Assembly (NCBI RefSeq): GCF_015477605.1 | Contig: NZ_JADLQX010000007.1 | Coordinates: forward strand, 124,001-188,000 | Reading direction: 5' to 3' | From: Nocardia amamiensis | GTDB taxonomy: Bacteria; Actinomycetota; Actinomycetes; Mycobacteriales; Mycobacteriaceae | DNA: 64,000 bases | Shown here: piece after piece, positions 6,948-15,377 of the stretch | Numbering within the stretch: the first letter of the stretch is position 1 | How the letters are laid out: each line of letters starts with the position of its first letter | The notes under the pieces: generated by a model | Told to the model about the DNA's origin: nothing | The model's input: the letters and a program-made list of their open reading frames with translations, nothing else | Databases searched by the model: none | Translations under genes and position numbers: made by a program

Positions 6948-8834
6948 GTGAAGATCACGCTCCAGTCCCTTATCGACGCCGCCACCGGTGCGGCCGAGGG
7001 CCAGTCCGCGGCCGATGCGGTCGCAAAGCTTCTCGCCGAAGCTCCCGCCGATACCGATGTGGCCGCACTGCTGGAGGCGGCGACCGCCAAGTTCAACGAG
7101 CTCTATGGCGACGGCACATCGAAGTTCACCGACGACGAAGCCTCCGCGATGGAAGCACTCGCCGACGTCGCCGACGGCGTGCGCGTCGAGGTCGGCCGCC
7201 GCGACAAGATCGCGGGTGAACAGGCCGAGCGCCTGTCGAAGCTGGCTGAGCGGGTGAATCCCGCGGCGAAGACTTCCGCCAAGGACGACGACGGCGAGGG
7301 CGGCGCCGAAGGCGAGGACAAGGGCGGCGACGGTGGAGAGGACGGCGGCGATACCACTGACGCCCCCACCGAACCGGCCGCCGGTGATCCGGCCCCGCCC
7401 GCAGCCGATTCCGCGCCCGCGGCGGTGGCCGCCGACCCGGCACCGGAACCCGCGCTCGTAGCCTCCGCTCCGCCGCGTCGCCGGGTGCGGTTGTCCGACC
7501 TGCCGACCCGTGAAGTGCGTCGCCCCGACCCGGCCCCGGCTGGCGTGGTGATCACTGCGGCGGCGGAGGTGCCCGGCTATGCCGCCGGTGCACCGATGGC
7601 CGGCCTCGCCGACGTCGCGCGCGCGGGCACCGTGAAGTTCGATTCGTTCCCAAACGGGATCGTCGAAAACACGCGCCTCACTGCCGGTATCGCGCAGTTC
7701 GCCATCCAGTTCCCCGACGAACTGATCACCCGCAGCGACCACGAGGACAAGGCTGCGATCGAGCGCGCGGTGGATCAGTCCCGACTGCCGCAGCAGTCCC
7801 TCGTCGCGGCCGGTGGGTGGTGCTCGCCGTCCGAGCGGCTGTACGAGATGTCGCCGATCCTCGCGGAGGCGAACGCCGGTCAAATCGACATCCCTGAAGT
7901 GCAGTCCCCCCGTGGTGGCCTCATCTGGACCGAGGGCCCGGACTACACCGCTATCTACACCGGGACCGGATTCATCCAGACCGAGGCGCAGGCGATCGCT
8001 GGCAGCGGGTTCACCACCCCGATCGGTGGCACAGTCGCGGGTACCACGAAGCCGATTTTCCGGGTGCCGTGCCCGTCCTCGTGGGAAGAGGAGCGCGCCG
8101 AGGCCATCGGCTTCGGCATCAACGGCGGCATCCTGCAGCACAACGCCTACTCGGAGTTGACCGAGGACGTGATCGCGCACGCGCTGATCGCGCACGCCCA
8201 CCGCGTCAACGCGCGCACCATCAATCGGATGGTTGCCGAGACGGCCACCACGGTCACAATCAATTTGGGTCCGTCGGCGACGCCGTCGCTGCTCAATTCG
8301 ATCGATGCCCAGATCGAGGACATCAAGTACGCCAACCGCATCGGCGACGGCACCACTCTCGAAGTGATGCTGCCGCGGTGGGTGAAGCCGGTCGTGCGCG
8401 CCGATCAGGCGGTCCGCACGAACTCGTCCACTACCGAGGCGTACGAGGTCACCGACCAGCGGATCGACGACTGGTTCGCCAAGCGCAACGCGGTCGTGCG
8501 CTGGGTCTACGACTGGCAGGACGCTTTCACTGGCATCTCGAGCGGTTTCGGTGGCGCGACACCGATCACGTCGTGGCCGGACACCGTCGACGTGCTGGTC
8601 TACATCGCGGGCACGTTCCTGCGGTCGCGCGGCGACATCATCACGATGCAGGCGGTCTACGACACCACCAACCTCGTCAATAACGACGTGCTGCACCTGT
8701 TTACCGAGGAAAAGCTGATGGTCATCCGGCGCCGCTACAAGCCGCGCAAGCTGACCATCGCGCTGTCCGCGAACGGCTCGACCGCCGCTGGCCAGATCCT
8801 CGACAGCGACGGCAAGATCGCCCCCGCGGCGTAA
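6948..8834 (+). CDS. Major capsid protein fused to an N-terminal scaffold-like region
   Basis: 628 aa from GTG. Residues 1-105 are helical and charged, 105-175 are low-complexity Asp/Gly/Glu then Ala/Pro, typical of a scaffold (delta) domain removed by the upstream protease. From about residue 210 the protein looks like an actinophage HK97-fold major capsid protein, with segments such as 'VEVMLPRWVK'-like 'LEVMLPRWVKPVVRAD' and a C-terminus of 'LFTEEKLMVIRRRYKP'. Its own leader and the downstream hairpin fit very high expression. Identity as capsid is from layout and family resemblance. Confidence 0.8.
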   Translation: MKITLQSLIDAATGAAEGQSAADAVAKLLAEAPADTDVAALLEAATAKFNELYGDGTSKFTDDEASAMEALADVADGVRVEVGRRDKIAGEQAERLSKLAERVNPAAKTSAKDDDGEGGAEGEDKGGDGGEDGGDTTDAPTEPAAGDPAPPAADSAPAAVAADPAPEPALVASAPPRRRVRLSDLPTREVRRPDPAPAGVVITAAAEVPGYAAGAPMAGLADVARAGTVKFDSFPNGIVENTRLTAGIAQFAIQFPDELITRSDHEDKAAIERAVDQSRLPQQSLVAAGGWCSPSERLYEMSPILAEANAGQIDIPEVQSPRGGLIWTEGPDYTAIYTGTGFIQTEAQAIAGSGFTTPIGGTVAGTTKPIFRVPCPSSWEEERAEAIGFGINGGILQHNAYSELTEDVIAHALIAHAHRVNARTINRMVAETATTVTINLGPSATPSLLNSIDAQIEDIKYANRIGDGTTLEVMLPRWVKPVVRADQAVRTNSSTTEAYEVTDQRIDDWFAKRNAVVRWVYDWQDAFTGISSGFGGATPITSWPDTVDVLVYIAGTFLRSRGDIITMQAVYDTTNLVNNDVLHLFTEEKLMVIRRRYKPRKLTIALSANGSTAAGQILDSDGKIAPAA

Positions 8835-8845
8835 TCCACCGGTCT

Positions 8846-8870
8846 CCCGGCCGCCCATTCGGCGGCCGGG
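8846..8870 (+). terminator. Hairpin after the capsid gene
   Basis: Stem CCCGGCCGCC/GGCGGCCGGG with a 5-nt loop, 11 nt after the capsid stop, without a T-run. More likely an mRNA 3'-end stabiliser or attenuator than a full stop, since genes continue on the same strand. Confidence 0.6.
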
Positions 8871-8906
8871 GATCTCCGGCATCCCCACTGATCCAGGAGG
8901 CTCCCG

Positions 8907-9728
8907 GTGGCTGTCGCCCCGCCCCTGCTCGTCGCAGCACCCACCATCACCCCCGCGCGGTTCGGGCTGCAATCGGCCGCCGATCAGCAGCTCATCGACC
9001 CGGCACAGCGCATCCGCAACGGCGTCGCATGGGAGCCGAACCCGTGCGGGCCCGCGAAGCTGGACCCCGCCGAATGCGGCGACACCCCGACCGACCGTGA
9101 TGTGCCTGACGGAATCGGCCTCGACTCGGCCGAACCGATCGTCGTCTACAACGGATTCACCTGCCGCGCTGTCGGTCTTACCGAACAAGCCATGCTCGAC
9201 CGCGCGACCGCGTCGCTGCTCACCGAGTGGGTCGCGGTCGAGCAGGCGGTGTGGGCATCGACCGGACTGCGGTTGATGAACGACACCACCGGCGAGGAAA
9301 CCGCGGTGCTCGCCGAAGACCCGGTGCCTCTCGTAAGCGGCATTGGCCTGCTCGAAGGGTTCCTCGGCGCGAACTACGGCGGTATCGGCGTGCTGCACAC
9401 GCCACGCGAGGTTGCCTCGCACGCCGCCGCCGCGCAGCAGATCAGCACCGAACCTGGCCGCCTCGTGACGGTGCTCGGTACGCGGTGGGCGTTCGGCGCG
9501 GGCTACCCGAACACCGGCCCGGATGGCGCGCCCGCCGCCGCTGATACCGCGTGGATCGTCGCGACCGGCGCAGTCACCTACCGGCGCACCGAAATCACTC
9601 ACCGGCCGGGCTCGATGCGCGAGGCATTCAACTACGCCAACAACGAAATCCGCGCGATCGCCGAACGCACGTACGTCGTGGCGTGGGACGAGTGCGTGCG
9701 CGCCGCTGTCCCGGTTTCTCTCACCTAG
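8907..9728 (+). CDS. Phage virion-associated protein after capsid
   Basis: 273 aa from GTG, CAGGAGG upstream. Pro/Ala-rich first 20 residues, then a mixed alpha/beta sequence with a Cys pair (about residues 48 and 57) and conserved-looking 'HTPREVASHAAAA'. Position directly after the capsid fits a major virion or head-completion protein. No family named with confidence. Confidence 0.7.
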   Translation: MAVAPPLLVAAPTITPARFGLQSAADQQLIDPAQRIRNGVAWEPNPCGPAKLDPAECGDTPTDRDVPDGIGLDSAEPIVVYNGFTCRAVGLTEQAMLDRATASLLTEWVAVEQAVWASTGLRLMNDTTGEETAVLAEDPVPLVSGIGLLEGFLGANYGGIGVLHTPREVASHAAAAQQISTEPGRLVTVLGTRWAFGAGYPNTGPDGAPAAADTAWIVATGAVTYRRTEITHRPGSMREAFNYANNEIRAIAERTYVVAWDECVRAAVPVSLT

Positions 9729-9737
9729 GAGGGCGCT

Positions 9738-10022
9738 GTGCCAACCATCCTCGCCGTCAACAACGACGCACCACAGATCGCGCGGAAGCTGCTCGAAGCC
9801 GCGGGCGACCAGCCCGACCGCGTGCAGCTCGTCACCGGCGGAAAGTACCTCGGGTTCTCGGTAGACGACGAGCTGGCGCGCAAGGCCGGGTTCGTCATCG
9901 ACGAGCAGGGTTCTACTCCCGTAGTAGGTGACGGTCCGGCCGAAAACCCTGAATCGGCTTCGGAAGCCGACGCCGAAGCGAAGAAGGCCCCGGCCAAGCG
10001 CACACCCCGCACCGCGAAGTGA
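9738..10022 (+). CDS. Small virion-region protein with Ala/Lys-rich tail
   Basis: 94 aa from GTG preceded by GGAGGG. First 60 residues appear folded ('LLEAAGDQPDRVQLVTGGKYLGF'-type beta/alpha pattern), the rest is Glu/Ala then Lys/Arg-rich and probably disordered. Found between two structural genes; function unknown. Confidence 0.65.
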   Translation: MPTILAVNNDAPQIARKLLEAAGDQPDRVQLVTGGKYLGFSVDDELARKAGFVIDEQGSTPVVGDGPAENPESASEADAEAKKAPAKRTPRTAK

Positions 10023-10026
10023 GCCC

Positions 10027-10440
10027 GTGGTGACGGTTATCTCGGACACCTTCGCCGATATCGCCGGGCACGGTGACGTGCGCGCGGTGTCGTTCTGGGC
10101 TCCGTTCATGCGGGACAACGCGACGGGCGAATTCATCGTGACCCCGCAGTACGTGCACGTCGCGGTCGCGCCGGATGGCTCGTTCACCACCCCGGATCTG
10201 CTGCCCGGCATGGTGCGCGTCCGGATCAACGGCATCGCCTACGACATCAGGCTCCCCGACTGGCCGACTCCACTCCGGTTGGGTCCTCTGCTCGCCGAGG
10301 CGCTTCCTGTCCCCCCGGCCGAGGAAGCGACCGCAGTCCGAAACCTCGGCGGTGTCGCCGGGGCCTTGTTCATGGAGCTCGATGACTACACGGCGCTGTC
10401 CGCCATCGACCCCGAAACCGCCTATTTCATTCCGGATTAG
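10027..10440 (+). CDS. Probable tail or fibre-base structural protein
   Basis: 137 aa. GTG at 10027 (or 10030) starts 4 nt after the previous stop. Beta-rich first 90 residues with 'YVHVAVAPDGSFTTPDLLPG', then a linker and a short C-terminal module ending 'DPETAYFIPD', a style seen in the N-terminal parts of phage tail fibres or minor tail proteins. Assignment is by style and neighbours only. Confidence 0.55.
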   Translation: MVTVISDTFADIAGHGDVRAVSFWAPFMRDNATGEFIVTPQYVHVAVAPDGSFTTPDLLPGMVRVRINGIAYDIRLPDWPTPLRLGPLLAEALPVPPAEEATAVRNLGGVAGALFMELDDYTALSAIDPETAYFIPD

Positions 10441-10451
10441 GAGAGATTGTC

Positions 10452-10898
10452 ATGGCAGCTACAGCGAAGTGGTACGGGCGCGGCCTGCTCGCGATCGCGA
10501 AGAAAGAGGTCAGCTGGACCGCAGACGCGATCAAAGTGCTGATCGCGTCATCTGGGTACACCCCCGACCAGGACGCCCACGACTACCTCGATGACGTGGT
10601 GGCGAACGAGATCAGCGGCACGAACTACACCGCTGGTGGTCTGCTGTTGACCAGCACGGCGGCCACATACGATTCGGCCACCAACCGGTGCAGGCTCACC
10701 GCGGCGAACGCGCTGTGGACCGATGTCACGTTCTCGAACGGGCGCTACGGGATCATCTACAACAGCACGCCGTCCACGAACGCCACCCGCCCGCTGCTTG
10801 GCTACGTCGATTTCGGCGGCAACCAGTCCCCGTCTGCAATCAACTTCCAGATCACCTGGGACACAACCGACGGCGTGCTGTATCTGGCTGCGGCCTGA
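10452..10898 (+). CDS. Small phage structural protein (KWYG-type virion protein)
   Basis: 148 aa from ATG with GGAGAG upstream. N-terminus 'MAATAKWYGRGL', then 'YTPDQDAHDYLDDV', 'NYTAGG' and 'LLGYVDFGGNQS'. This layout recurs in many phages of Gram-positive hosts in the tail or head-fibre region; the exact virion role is unclear. Beta-sandwich-like sequence with no catalytic motif. Confidence 0.65.
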   Translation: MAATAKWYGRGLLAIAKKEVSWTADAIKVLIASSGYTPDQDAHDYLDDVVANEISGTNYTAGGLLLTSTAATYDSATNRCRLTAANALWTDVTFSNGRYGIIYNSTPSTNATRPLLGYVDFGGNQSPSAINFQITWDTTDGVLYLAAA

Positions 10899-10910
10899 TC
10901 GGCGGCAGCG

Positions 10911-12587
10911 GTGGCGATCCACCTGCGCGGCAGGACCATCGGCCGCATCTATGTAGGTGAGCGGCGGATCCGTCGCGTCTACCTCGGTGACCGGCTGGTG
11001 TGGGTGGACCTCGAAGGCATGCTCCTCGCCGCCGCCGCTGCCGCATTCGCCGATGCTGCGGCACCGGTGATCGTTGGCGCGCTGCCGGTCACCGCAGGCG
11101 GGACGGTCGCGGCGATGCCGGTGCCGAGCTTCGGGGCGGCCAGCTCACCCCCTCCCGCAGCCGTGCTCGCGGACGCCCCCGCCCCGGTGATCCTCGCGGC
11201 TCTGCCCGTCTCGGCGGGTGCCGTACTCGCCGACGCTGCCGGGCCGTCGCTGCTGGCCGGTCCGGGTGTGCCCGCCGCAGCAGGCTCCGCGGTGATGCCG
11301 GTCCCGCAGATCACGGCAGCGTTCGACGTTGCCGCCGGGGCGGCCACCGCAGATGCCGCAGCACCGACGATTCAGCTCATCCAGGGTGTCGTCCTCACCT
11401 CGGCCGCCGAATCGGTCGCCGACGCTGCCGCAGCGGCGATCACGATGGTCGTGTCCGCCCCGGCCGCGGGCGTGATCGCTGCCGCGGCGGATCCGTCGCT
11501 GACCAACGACCTGTTCGTCGCGGTCCCGGCCGCGGAGGCGTCGGCGGTGATGCCGGCACCGGCGGCGGTGTGGGCACTCGTCGCGCCATCGGCGGCGGCG
11601 TCGACGGCAGCGCCGAGCCCGGGTCTGCTGGTCATCGCCGCGCCGCCCGCGGCTGCCAGCGCTGCGGTGGGGCCGACGCCGCTGGTGTCGATGACGCTGC
11701 TGTCCACAGCTGGTGCGGTGTCGGCGATCGCGCCCGCTCCCAGCCTGGCGCGCACAGCATCACCACCCGCGGCGGCTGTGTCAGCGGTGATGCCGACACC
11801 GATTGTGCTCGCCGCGTTGCCTGTTCCTGCCGCTGCGGCATCCACGGCGGCCGTCGCGCCGTCGAGCCTGTCGATGCGGGCCGGGCCGCCCGCGGCCGTT
11901 GCCACTGCCTCGTCCGTAGCTCCAGTGGTGCGCGACATCGCCTCACCGCCCGCGGCCGTCGCGTCGGCGGCGATGCCGAGCCAAGTCGTGTCGATGATCA
12001 TCCTCATCCCCACGCCCGCCGCGTCGGCTGTGGCACCGACACCGGGGGCCCGTTGGGCGGCAACCACACCGCCTGCGGCCGCGTCCGCCGTCGCACCGGT
12101 TCCGGTCCCGACGCTGGTGGTGACGGCTCCTGCTGCCGCTGTATCGGCAGTGGCACCCGCGCCTGCAGTAGGTGGGTCGTCGGGGATATCGGCGATGGGC
12201 ATGGACAAGAACAACACGTTCTCGATCGGCAGCGATCAGACCGCGCTCATCACCGACTGGACGACACGCTCCGGCTACCCGGCCACCAGCATCGTCAGCG
12301 ATGCGCTGAAGTCCGACGGCGCCGGGAACGTCACCATCCAATGCAAGCTCACGCTCACGGCGAACTGGTTCTCAGGGACCGCGCTCACGCTGCGAATCTT
12401 GAAGAACGGCACAGCGATCGCGACGCAAACCATCCCGTTCAACTCGATCTCGGTGACTTTCTCGGCGACATCGGCGACCTTGGCGTTGAACGACACGGTC
12501 GCGTTGCAGTACACCTCGGCATTCGGGGCCAGCGGCTCGGTCGCCGCTGGTCCGACGAACACGTACCTGTACTACGACCTTGCCTGA
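10911..12587 (+). CDS. Ala/Pro-rich repeat protein with C-terminal fibre-like domain
   Basis: 558 aa from GTG. Residues 1-36 are Arg/Val/Tyr-rich ('TIGRIYVGERRIRRVYLGD', a tail-fibre-like start). Residues about 37-425 consist of some 16 imperfect repeats of 22-26 residues, each roughly 'PPAAA-SAV-PTP' followed by a hydrophobic 'VLAAL' piece, with almost no charged residues. Residues about 425-558 form a normal beta-rich domain ending 'NTYLYYDLA'. Looks like a long stalk with a tip domain, so probably a tail or head fibre. The repeat composition is unusual, and mirrors a spurious reading frame on the other strand. Confidence 0.7.
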   Translation: MAIHLRGRTIGRIYVGERRIRRVYLGDRLVWVDLEGMLLAAAAAAFADAAAPVIVGALPVTAGGTVAAMPVPSFGAASSPPPAAVLADAPAPVILAALPVSAGAVLADAAGPSLLAGPGVPAAAGSAVMPVPQITAAFDVAAGAATADAAAPTIQLIQGVVLTSAAESVADAAAAAITMVVSAPAAGVIAAAADPSLTNDLFVAVPAAEASAVMPAPAAVWALVAPSAAASTAAPSPGLLVIAAPPAAASAAVGPTPLVSMTLLSTAGAVSAIAPAPSLARTASPPAAAVSAVMPTPIVLAALPVPAAAASTAAVAPSSLSMRAGPPAAVATASSVAPVVRDIASPPAAVASAAMPSQVVSMIILIPTPAASAVAPTPGARWAATTPPAAASAVAPVPVPTLVVTAPAAAVSAVAPAPAVGGSSGISAMGMDKNNTFSIGSDQTALITDWTTRSGYPATSIVSDALKSDGAGNVTIQCKLTLTANWFSGTALTLRILKNGTAIATQTIPFNSISVTFSATSATLALNDTVALQYTSAFGASGSVAAGPTNTYLYYDLA

Positions 12588-12635
12588 CCGGCTGCTCATC
12601 CCGGTCTGTTCCGGCGTCGGCGCGGTACGGGCGAC

Positions 12636-12698
12636 TATCCTGCTCATAAGCGTGCTGCTGGCCTCGGGCCGGGCGAAATCCCCGGCTGGAGGTCAATA
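12636..12698 (+). promoter_or_regulatory. Leader 2: promoter and 5' region of the major tail gene
   Basis: TATCCT (12636-12641), 15 nt, then the same 18-bp block as leader 1 (12657-12674), then a hairpin GCCGGG/CCCGGC and GGAGG before the ATG at 12699. The preserved spacing argues that promoter and block are a functional unit. Confidence 0.6.
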
Positions 12699-13397
12699 AT
12701 GGCTACCACGTGCTGGCCGTCCGTTCGCGGCAAGGTCGCTCGGTTCACCAAGGTCACCAACTGCGGCGCCCCGTCCGCTGGTGCGAAGAACACTCTCACG
12801 ACCGACGGGTTCGTGACCCTCGATTTCGCCCCCGAATACGAGGACGGCGAAGAGATGTCGCAGAAGAAAGCCGACGGCAGGTTCGCCTACCTGTTCAAGG
12901 ACGACGACCAGCTCAAGTGGGTGGGTGTGACCATCCAGTTCACCGGCGTGAACCCGGATTTGCTGGGGGGCATAGTCCTCGGTCAGCCGATCGTGCTCGA
13001 CCACGAGGGCAACGCCGTGGGTATCCGCGTCGGCCAGGTAATCGGTACGGACTGGGCCCTGGAGACCTGGACCGACATCCCAGGTGTCGCCTGCACCAGC
13101 GCCAAGCCCTACGGCTATTTCCTCGCGCCGTGGCTGCACGGCGGCCGTCTCGCATCGTGGTCGGTGCAGAACGGCGCGGCCGAGTTCAAGGTGGAGAACG
13201 CGCGCACCCAGGCCGGATCGCTGTGGGGCACAGGCCCATACAACGTCGACCTGCACGCGGCTGTCGATCCCGAAGACCCGCCGGTGCCGGGCAAGCTGCT
13301 GACCCCGATTCTGGCGGACCAGCATCTCGACATGCACCTCACTTATGTGGCGCCGCCGACGCCTGCGTGCGCGGCGTCCGCGCTGGTGCTGGCCTGA
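12699..13397 (+). CDS. Major tail (tube) protein
   Basis: 232 aa from ATG with GGAGG 7 nt upstream. The pattern of an early Cys, a 'GFVTLDFAPEYEDGEE' strand, 'FTGVNPDLLGGIVLGQP', 'WALETWTDIPGVAC' and 'LWGTGPYNVDLH' fits the long-tailed actinophage major tail protein family. Two proteins follow that belong to the head-tail joint. Expressed from its own leader. Confidence 0.75.
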   Translation: MATTCWPSVRGKVARFTKVTNCGAPSAGAKNTLTTDGFVTLDFAPEYEDGEEMSQKKADGRFAYLFKDDDQLKWVGVTIQFTGVNPDLLGGIVLGQPIVLDHEGNAVGIRVGQVIGTDWALETWTDIPGVACTSAKPYGYFLAPWLHGGRLASWSVQNGAAEFKVENARTQAGSLWGTGPYNVDLHAAVDPEDPPVPGKLLTPILADQHLDMHLTYVAPPTPACAASALVLA

Positions 13398-14095
13398 TGC
13401 CGGCTTGCGGGTGGGAGATCGCGGCGTGGCCGAGTCAATACGACTCGGCCACGCCCGCGGACAAGGACGCGGCCGAAGCGATTGCCGCGGCCGTGCTGTG
13501 GTCGCTCAGTGGCAGGGTGTTCGGTATCTGCGAGGAGACCGTGCACCCGCAGGTGACCGAGTCGCAGCATTCGACGTATGGCGGGCCGGACCGGTGCCGG
13601 TGCATCACGATCTGCCGGTGCGTGACCAGCCTGCGCCGCGTGCATTTGCCGGGTCCGGTCCAGTCGGTCACCTCCGTAGTCCTCGACGGTGTCGCGTTGG
13701 CGGCCGACAAATACGCGGTGCACAACAAGCGGTGGCTGGCGCGCACCGATGGCGAGCGGTGGCCGGTCACCGGCGAGGACCCCACGCGGTTCACGGTGAC
13801 CTACATGCGGGGGCTGCCGATTCGCGAGGACGCGTTGGCCGCGCTGGTCCTGCTGGCGGTCGAGTACCTGAAAGAGATCACCTCGAGCGGTAAGTGCACG
13901 ATCCCCGCCCGCGCGCAGAGCATTTCGCGGCAAGGCGTCGACATCCAGCTGTCGGACCCGGATGATCTGGCCGACGCCGGGCTGACCGGTATCGCGAAGG
14001 TCGATCGCTGGCTGACGTCGGTGAACCCGGGGCGGCTGCGGGCGCCGTCGCGCTCGTACTCGGTGGATGTGCCTGATCCGATCCGGGTGGGCTGA
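13397..14095 (+). CDS. Head-to-tail adaptor (connector) protein
   Basis: 232 aa; its ATG overlaps the previous stop (TGATG). All-helical ends around a central part, with N-terminal 'TPADKDAAEAIAAAVLWSLSGRVFG' like HK97 gp6-type adaptors of actinophages. Contains an unusual Cys-rich turn 'CRCITICRC' near residue 70. Sits in the portal-tail interface in relatives. Confidence 0.7.
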   Translation: MPACGWEIAAWPSQYDSATPADKDAAEAIAAAVLWSLSGRVFGICEETVHPQVTESQHSTYGGPDRCRCITICRCVTSLRRVHLPGPVQSVTSVVLDGVALAADKYAVHNKRWLARTDGERWPVTGEDPTRFTVTYMRGLPIREDALAALVLLAVEYLKEITSSGKCTIPARAQSISRQGVDIQLSDPDDLADAGLTGIAKVDRWLTSVNPGRLRAPSRSYSVDVPDPIRVG

Positions 14096-14655
14096 TGGTC
14101 GACACCGGCGTTTACGCCGCGGCACACACGTTGATCGAGCGCCTGGCCCTCGAGCTCGCTTCGACCCGGGCTGGTGCGCCGTGCGTGGCGACCCTGCATG
14201 CCGGGAACATGGTCCCGGCCTACGGGTGCGGCTGCGAGAACGCCGAGGGCATCGCATGGACGCGGGTCGTGTCGACCGGGGCAACGGTGAAGTTCCCGCA
14301 GCCTCTGGCGGGGCCGGTGCCGCGCGGTCAGGTGGTGCAGTTGCTCGCGGTGATCGAGCTCGGTGTGGATCGCTGCTATTGGCAGACTGAGGACAACGCG
14401 ATGCCGGATCCGCCGGCGATTTTGGATTCGATGGCGCGTGACGCGCTCGACGACGCTGCGGCGATGCGGCGCGCCGCGCTTTGCGCTGATCTCGGTGAGG
14501 TGGTGCTCGGATTATGGACGCCGCGCGGTCCGCAGGGCGGCATCCACGGCGGCACAATGACCGTGACGGTGCTCGTCGACACCTGCGGGTGCGGGGCGGA
14601 GATGCCGCCGGTTGATTCGATCGTTCCGCCTCTCGCGGGCGACCCCCGAGGTTGA
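14095..14655 (+). CDS. Probable neck or tail-completion protein
   Basis: 186 aa; ATG overlaps the previous stop by 1 nt. Helical N-terminus, then 'YGCGCENAEGIAWTR' and a near C-terminal 'CGCGAEM', i.e. two Cys-Gly-Cys motifs. Position after the adaptor suggests a stopper or tail terminator; family not recognised. It is the last late gene on this strand before a strong hairpin. Confidence 0.65.
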   Translation: MVDTGVYAAAHTLIERLALELASTRAGAPCVATLHAGNMVPAYGCGCENAEGIAWTRVVSTGATVKFPQPLAGPVPRGQVVQLLAVIELGVDRCYWQTEDNAMPDPPAILDSMARDALDDAAAMRRAALCADLGEVVLGLWTPRGPQGGIHGGTMTVTVLVDTCGCGAEMPPVDSIVPPLAGDPRG

Positions 14656-14667
14656 TGCCCTGCACAC

Positions 14668-14701
14668 GAATGCGCCCCGCCAAGGGAGACGGGGCGCATT
14701 C
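14668..14701. terminator. Bidirectional terminator between late genes and the cargo region
   Basis: Perfect 12-bp stem GAATGCGCCCCG/CGGGGCGCATTC with a 10-nt loop, placed between convergent genes ending at 14655 (+) and 14709 (-). Confidence 0.8.
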
Positions 14702-14708
14702 GGTTGGG

Positions 14709-15005
14709 TCAGGCCGACTTGGTGATGCGGCGGATCTTCACTGTGCCGTCGAGGCTGCGGACCCGGTACTCGCCCGGTCCAGGGATCGGCGCATCGATGA
14801 TCTGACCGAGGCGGCGGATCAGTTCGGCGGGGTCGACGCCCATCCGGTCGCGCAGTTCAACTGTCGAGATGGCGTCAGGGTCGGAGAACGCGGCGATCAA
14901 GACATGCTCGACGCCCACCCATCCGTCGCCGCGGTCCCGGGCGAGGTTTTCGGCGTCGGCAAGCAGCTGCTCGTACATGGGTGTTCGGATGATCGGCTTC
15001 GCCAT
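14709..15005 (-). CDS. Clp N-domain-only protein (ClpC N-terminal domain homologue)
   Basis: 98 aa from ATG. Residues about 10-70 follow the Clp_N repeat: 'YEQLLADAENLARDRGDGWVG' then 'VEHVLIAAFSDPD' and a 'LRDRMGVDPAELIRRL' helix, matching one half of the double repeat that forms the ClpA/ClpC N-domain. There is no AAA module. Host ClpC uses this domain to receive adaptors and substrates. A free N-domain could act as decoy, adaptor or shield for the ClpCP protease; in mycobacteria a stand-alone relative (ClpC2-type) sequesters ClpC1-binding compounds. The role here is inferred. Confidence 0.7.
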   Translation of the reverse strand: MAKPIIRTPMYEQLLADAENLARDRGDGWVGVEHVLIAAFSDPDAISTVELRDRMGVDPAELIRRLGQIIDAPIPGPGEYRVRSLDGTVKIRRITKSA

Positions 15006-15020
15006 CGCTCTACCTTCCCG

Positions 15021-15377
15021 TCACATGCCGAGGACTTCGGTCCAATCGTAGTAAGTGTGCCCCCACGAGTCCTTGTACTTCTTGCACACCCAGTATCGCC
15101 AGCCGTACTGGCCTTGATCGGTTCGCACGCGGGCCCCCTCGTTGAGCCTGCTGCACGACAGCGCCGGGGTGCCTTCTGGCGTCTGCTCCGATTCAGGCCA
15201 GTTCGCCGAGTCCGATCCGCGGCACGCGCTGTTGTCGTCCTTAGGGTCGACGTGCCCGAACAGGCAGGGCCCGGCCTGCGCTACCGGGGTCGCGGTCGGT
15301 GCGAGCGTACCGCCGACCAGCGACACAGCGAGCGTGCAACCGGCCAGCAGCGCGCGGACAGTGGTGCTGGATATCAT
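15021..15377 (-). CDS. Small secreted protein encoded by the prophage
   Basis: 118 aa from ATG with AAGGGGG 5 nt upstream. Residues 1-36 form a signal peptide (Arg near start, hydrophobic core 'LLAGCTLAVSLVGG', cleavage likely after 'PVAQA'). The mature part has four Cys and many Trp/Tyr ('YGWRYWVCKKYKDSWGHTYYDW'). No family named. Its start overlaps the end of the 15374 gene (ATGA). Candidate lysogenic-conversion or superinfection-exclusion product. Confidence 0.7.
   Translation of the reverse strand: MISSTTVRALLAGCTLAVSLVGGTLAPTATPVAQAGPCLFGHVDPKDDNSACRGSDSANWPESEQTPEGTPALSCSRLNEGARVRTDQGQYGWRYWVCKKYKDSWGHTYYDWTEVLGM

Noticed and set aside
6921..10235. Leftward open frame of 1104 codons
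   Set aside because: It mirrors the capsid and virion genes on the other strand; high GC produces such long shadows. No ribosome site and Arg/Gly/Val-rich meaningless sequence.
11372..12217. Leftward Ala/Asp/Thr-rich frame opposite the repeat protein
   Set aside because: The forward frame has a fibre-like start and a folded C-terminal domain; the reverse is compositional shadow.
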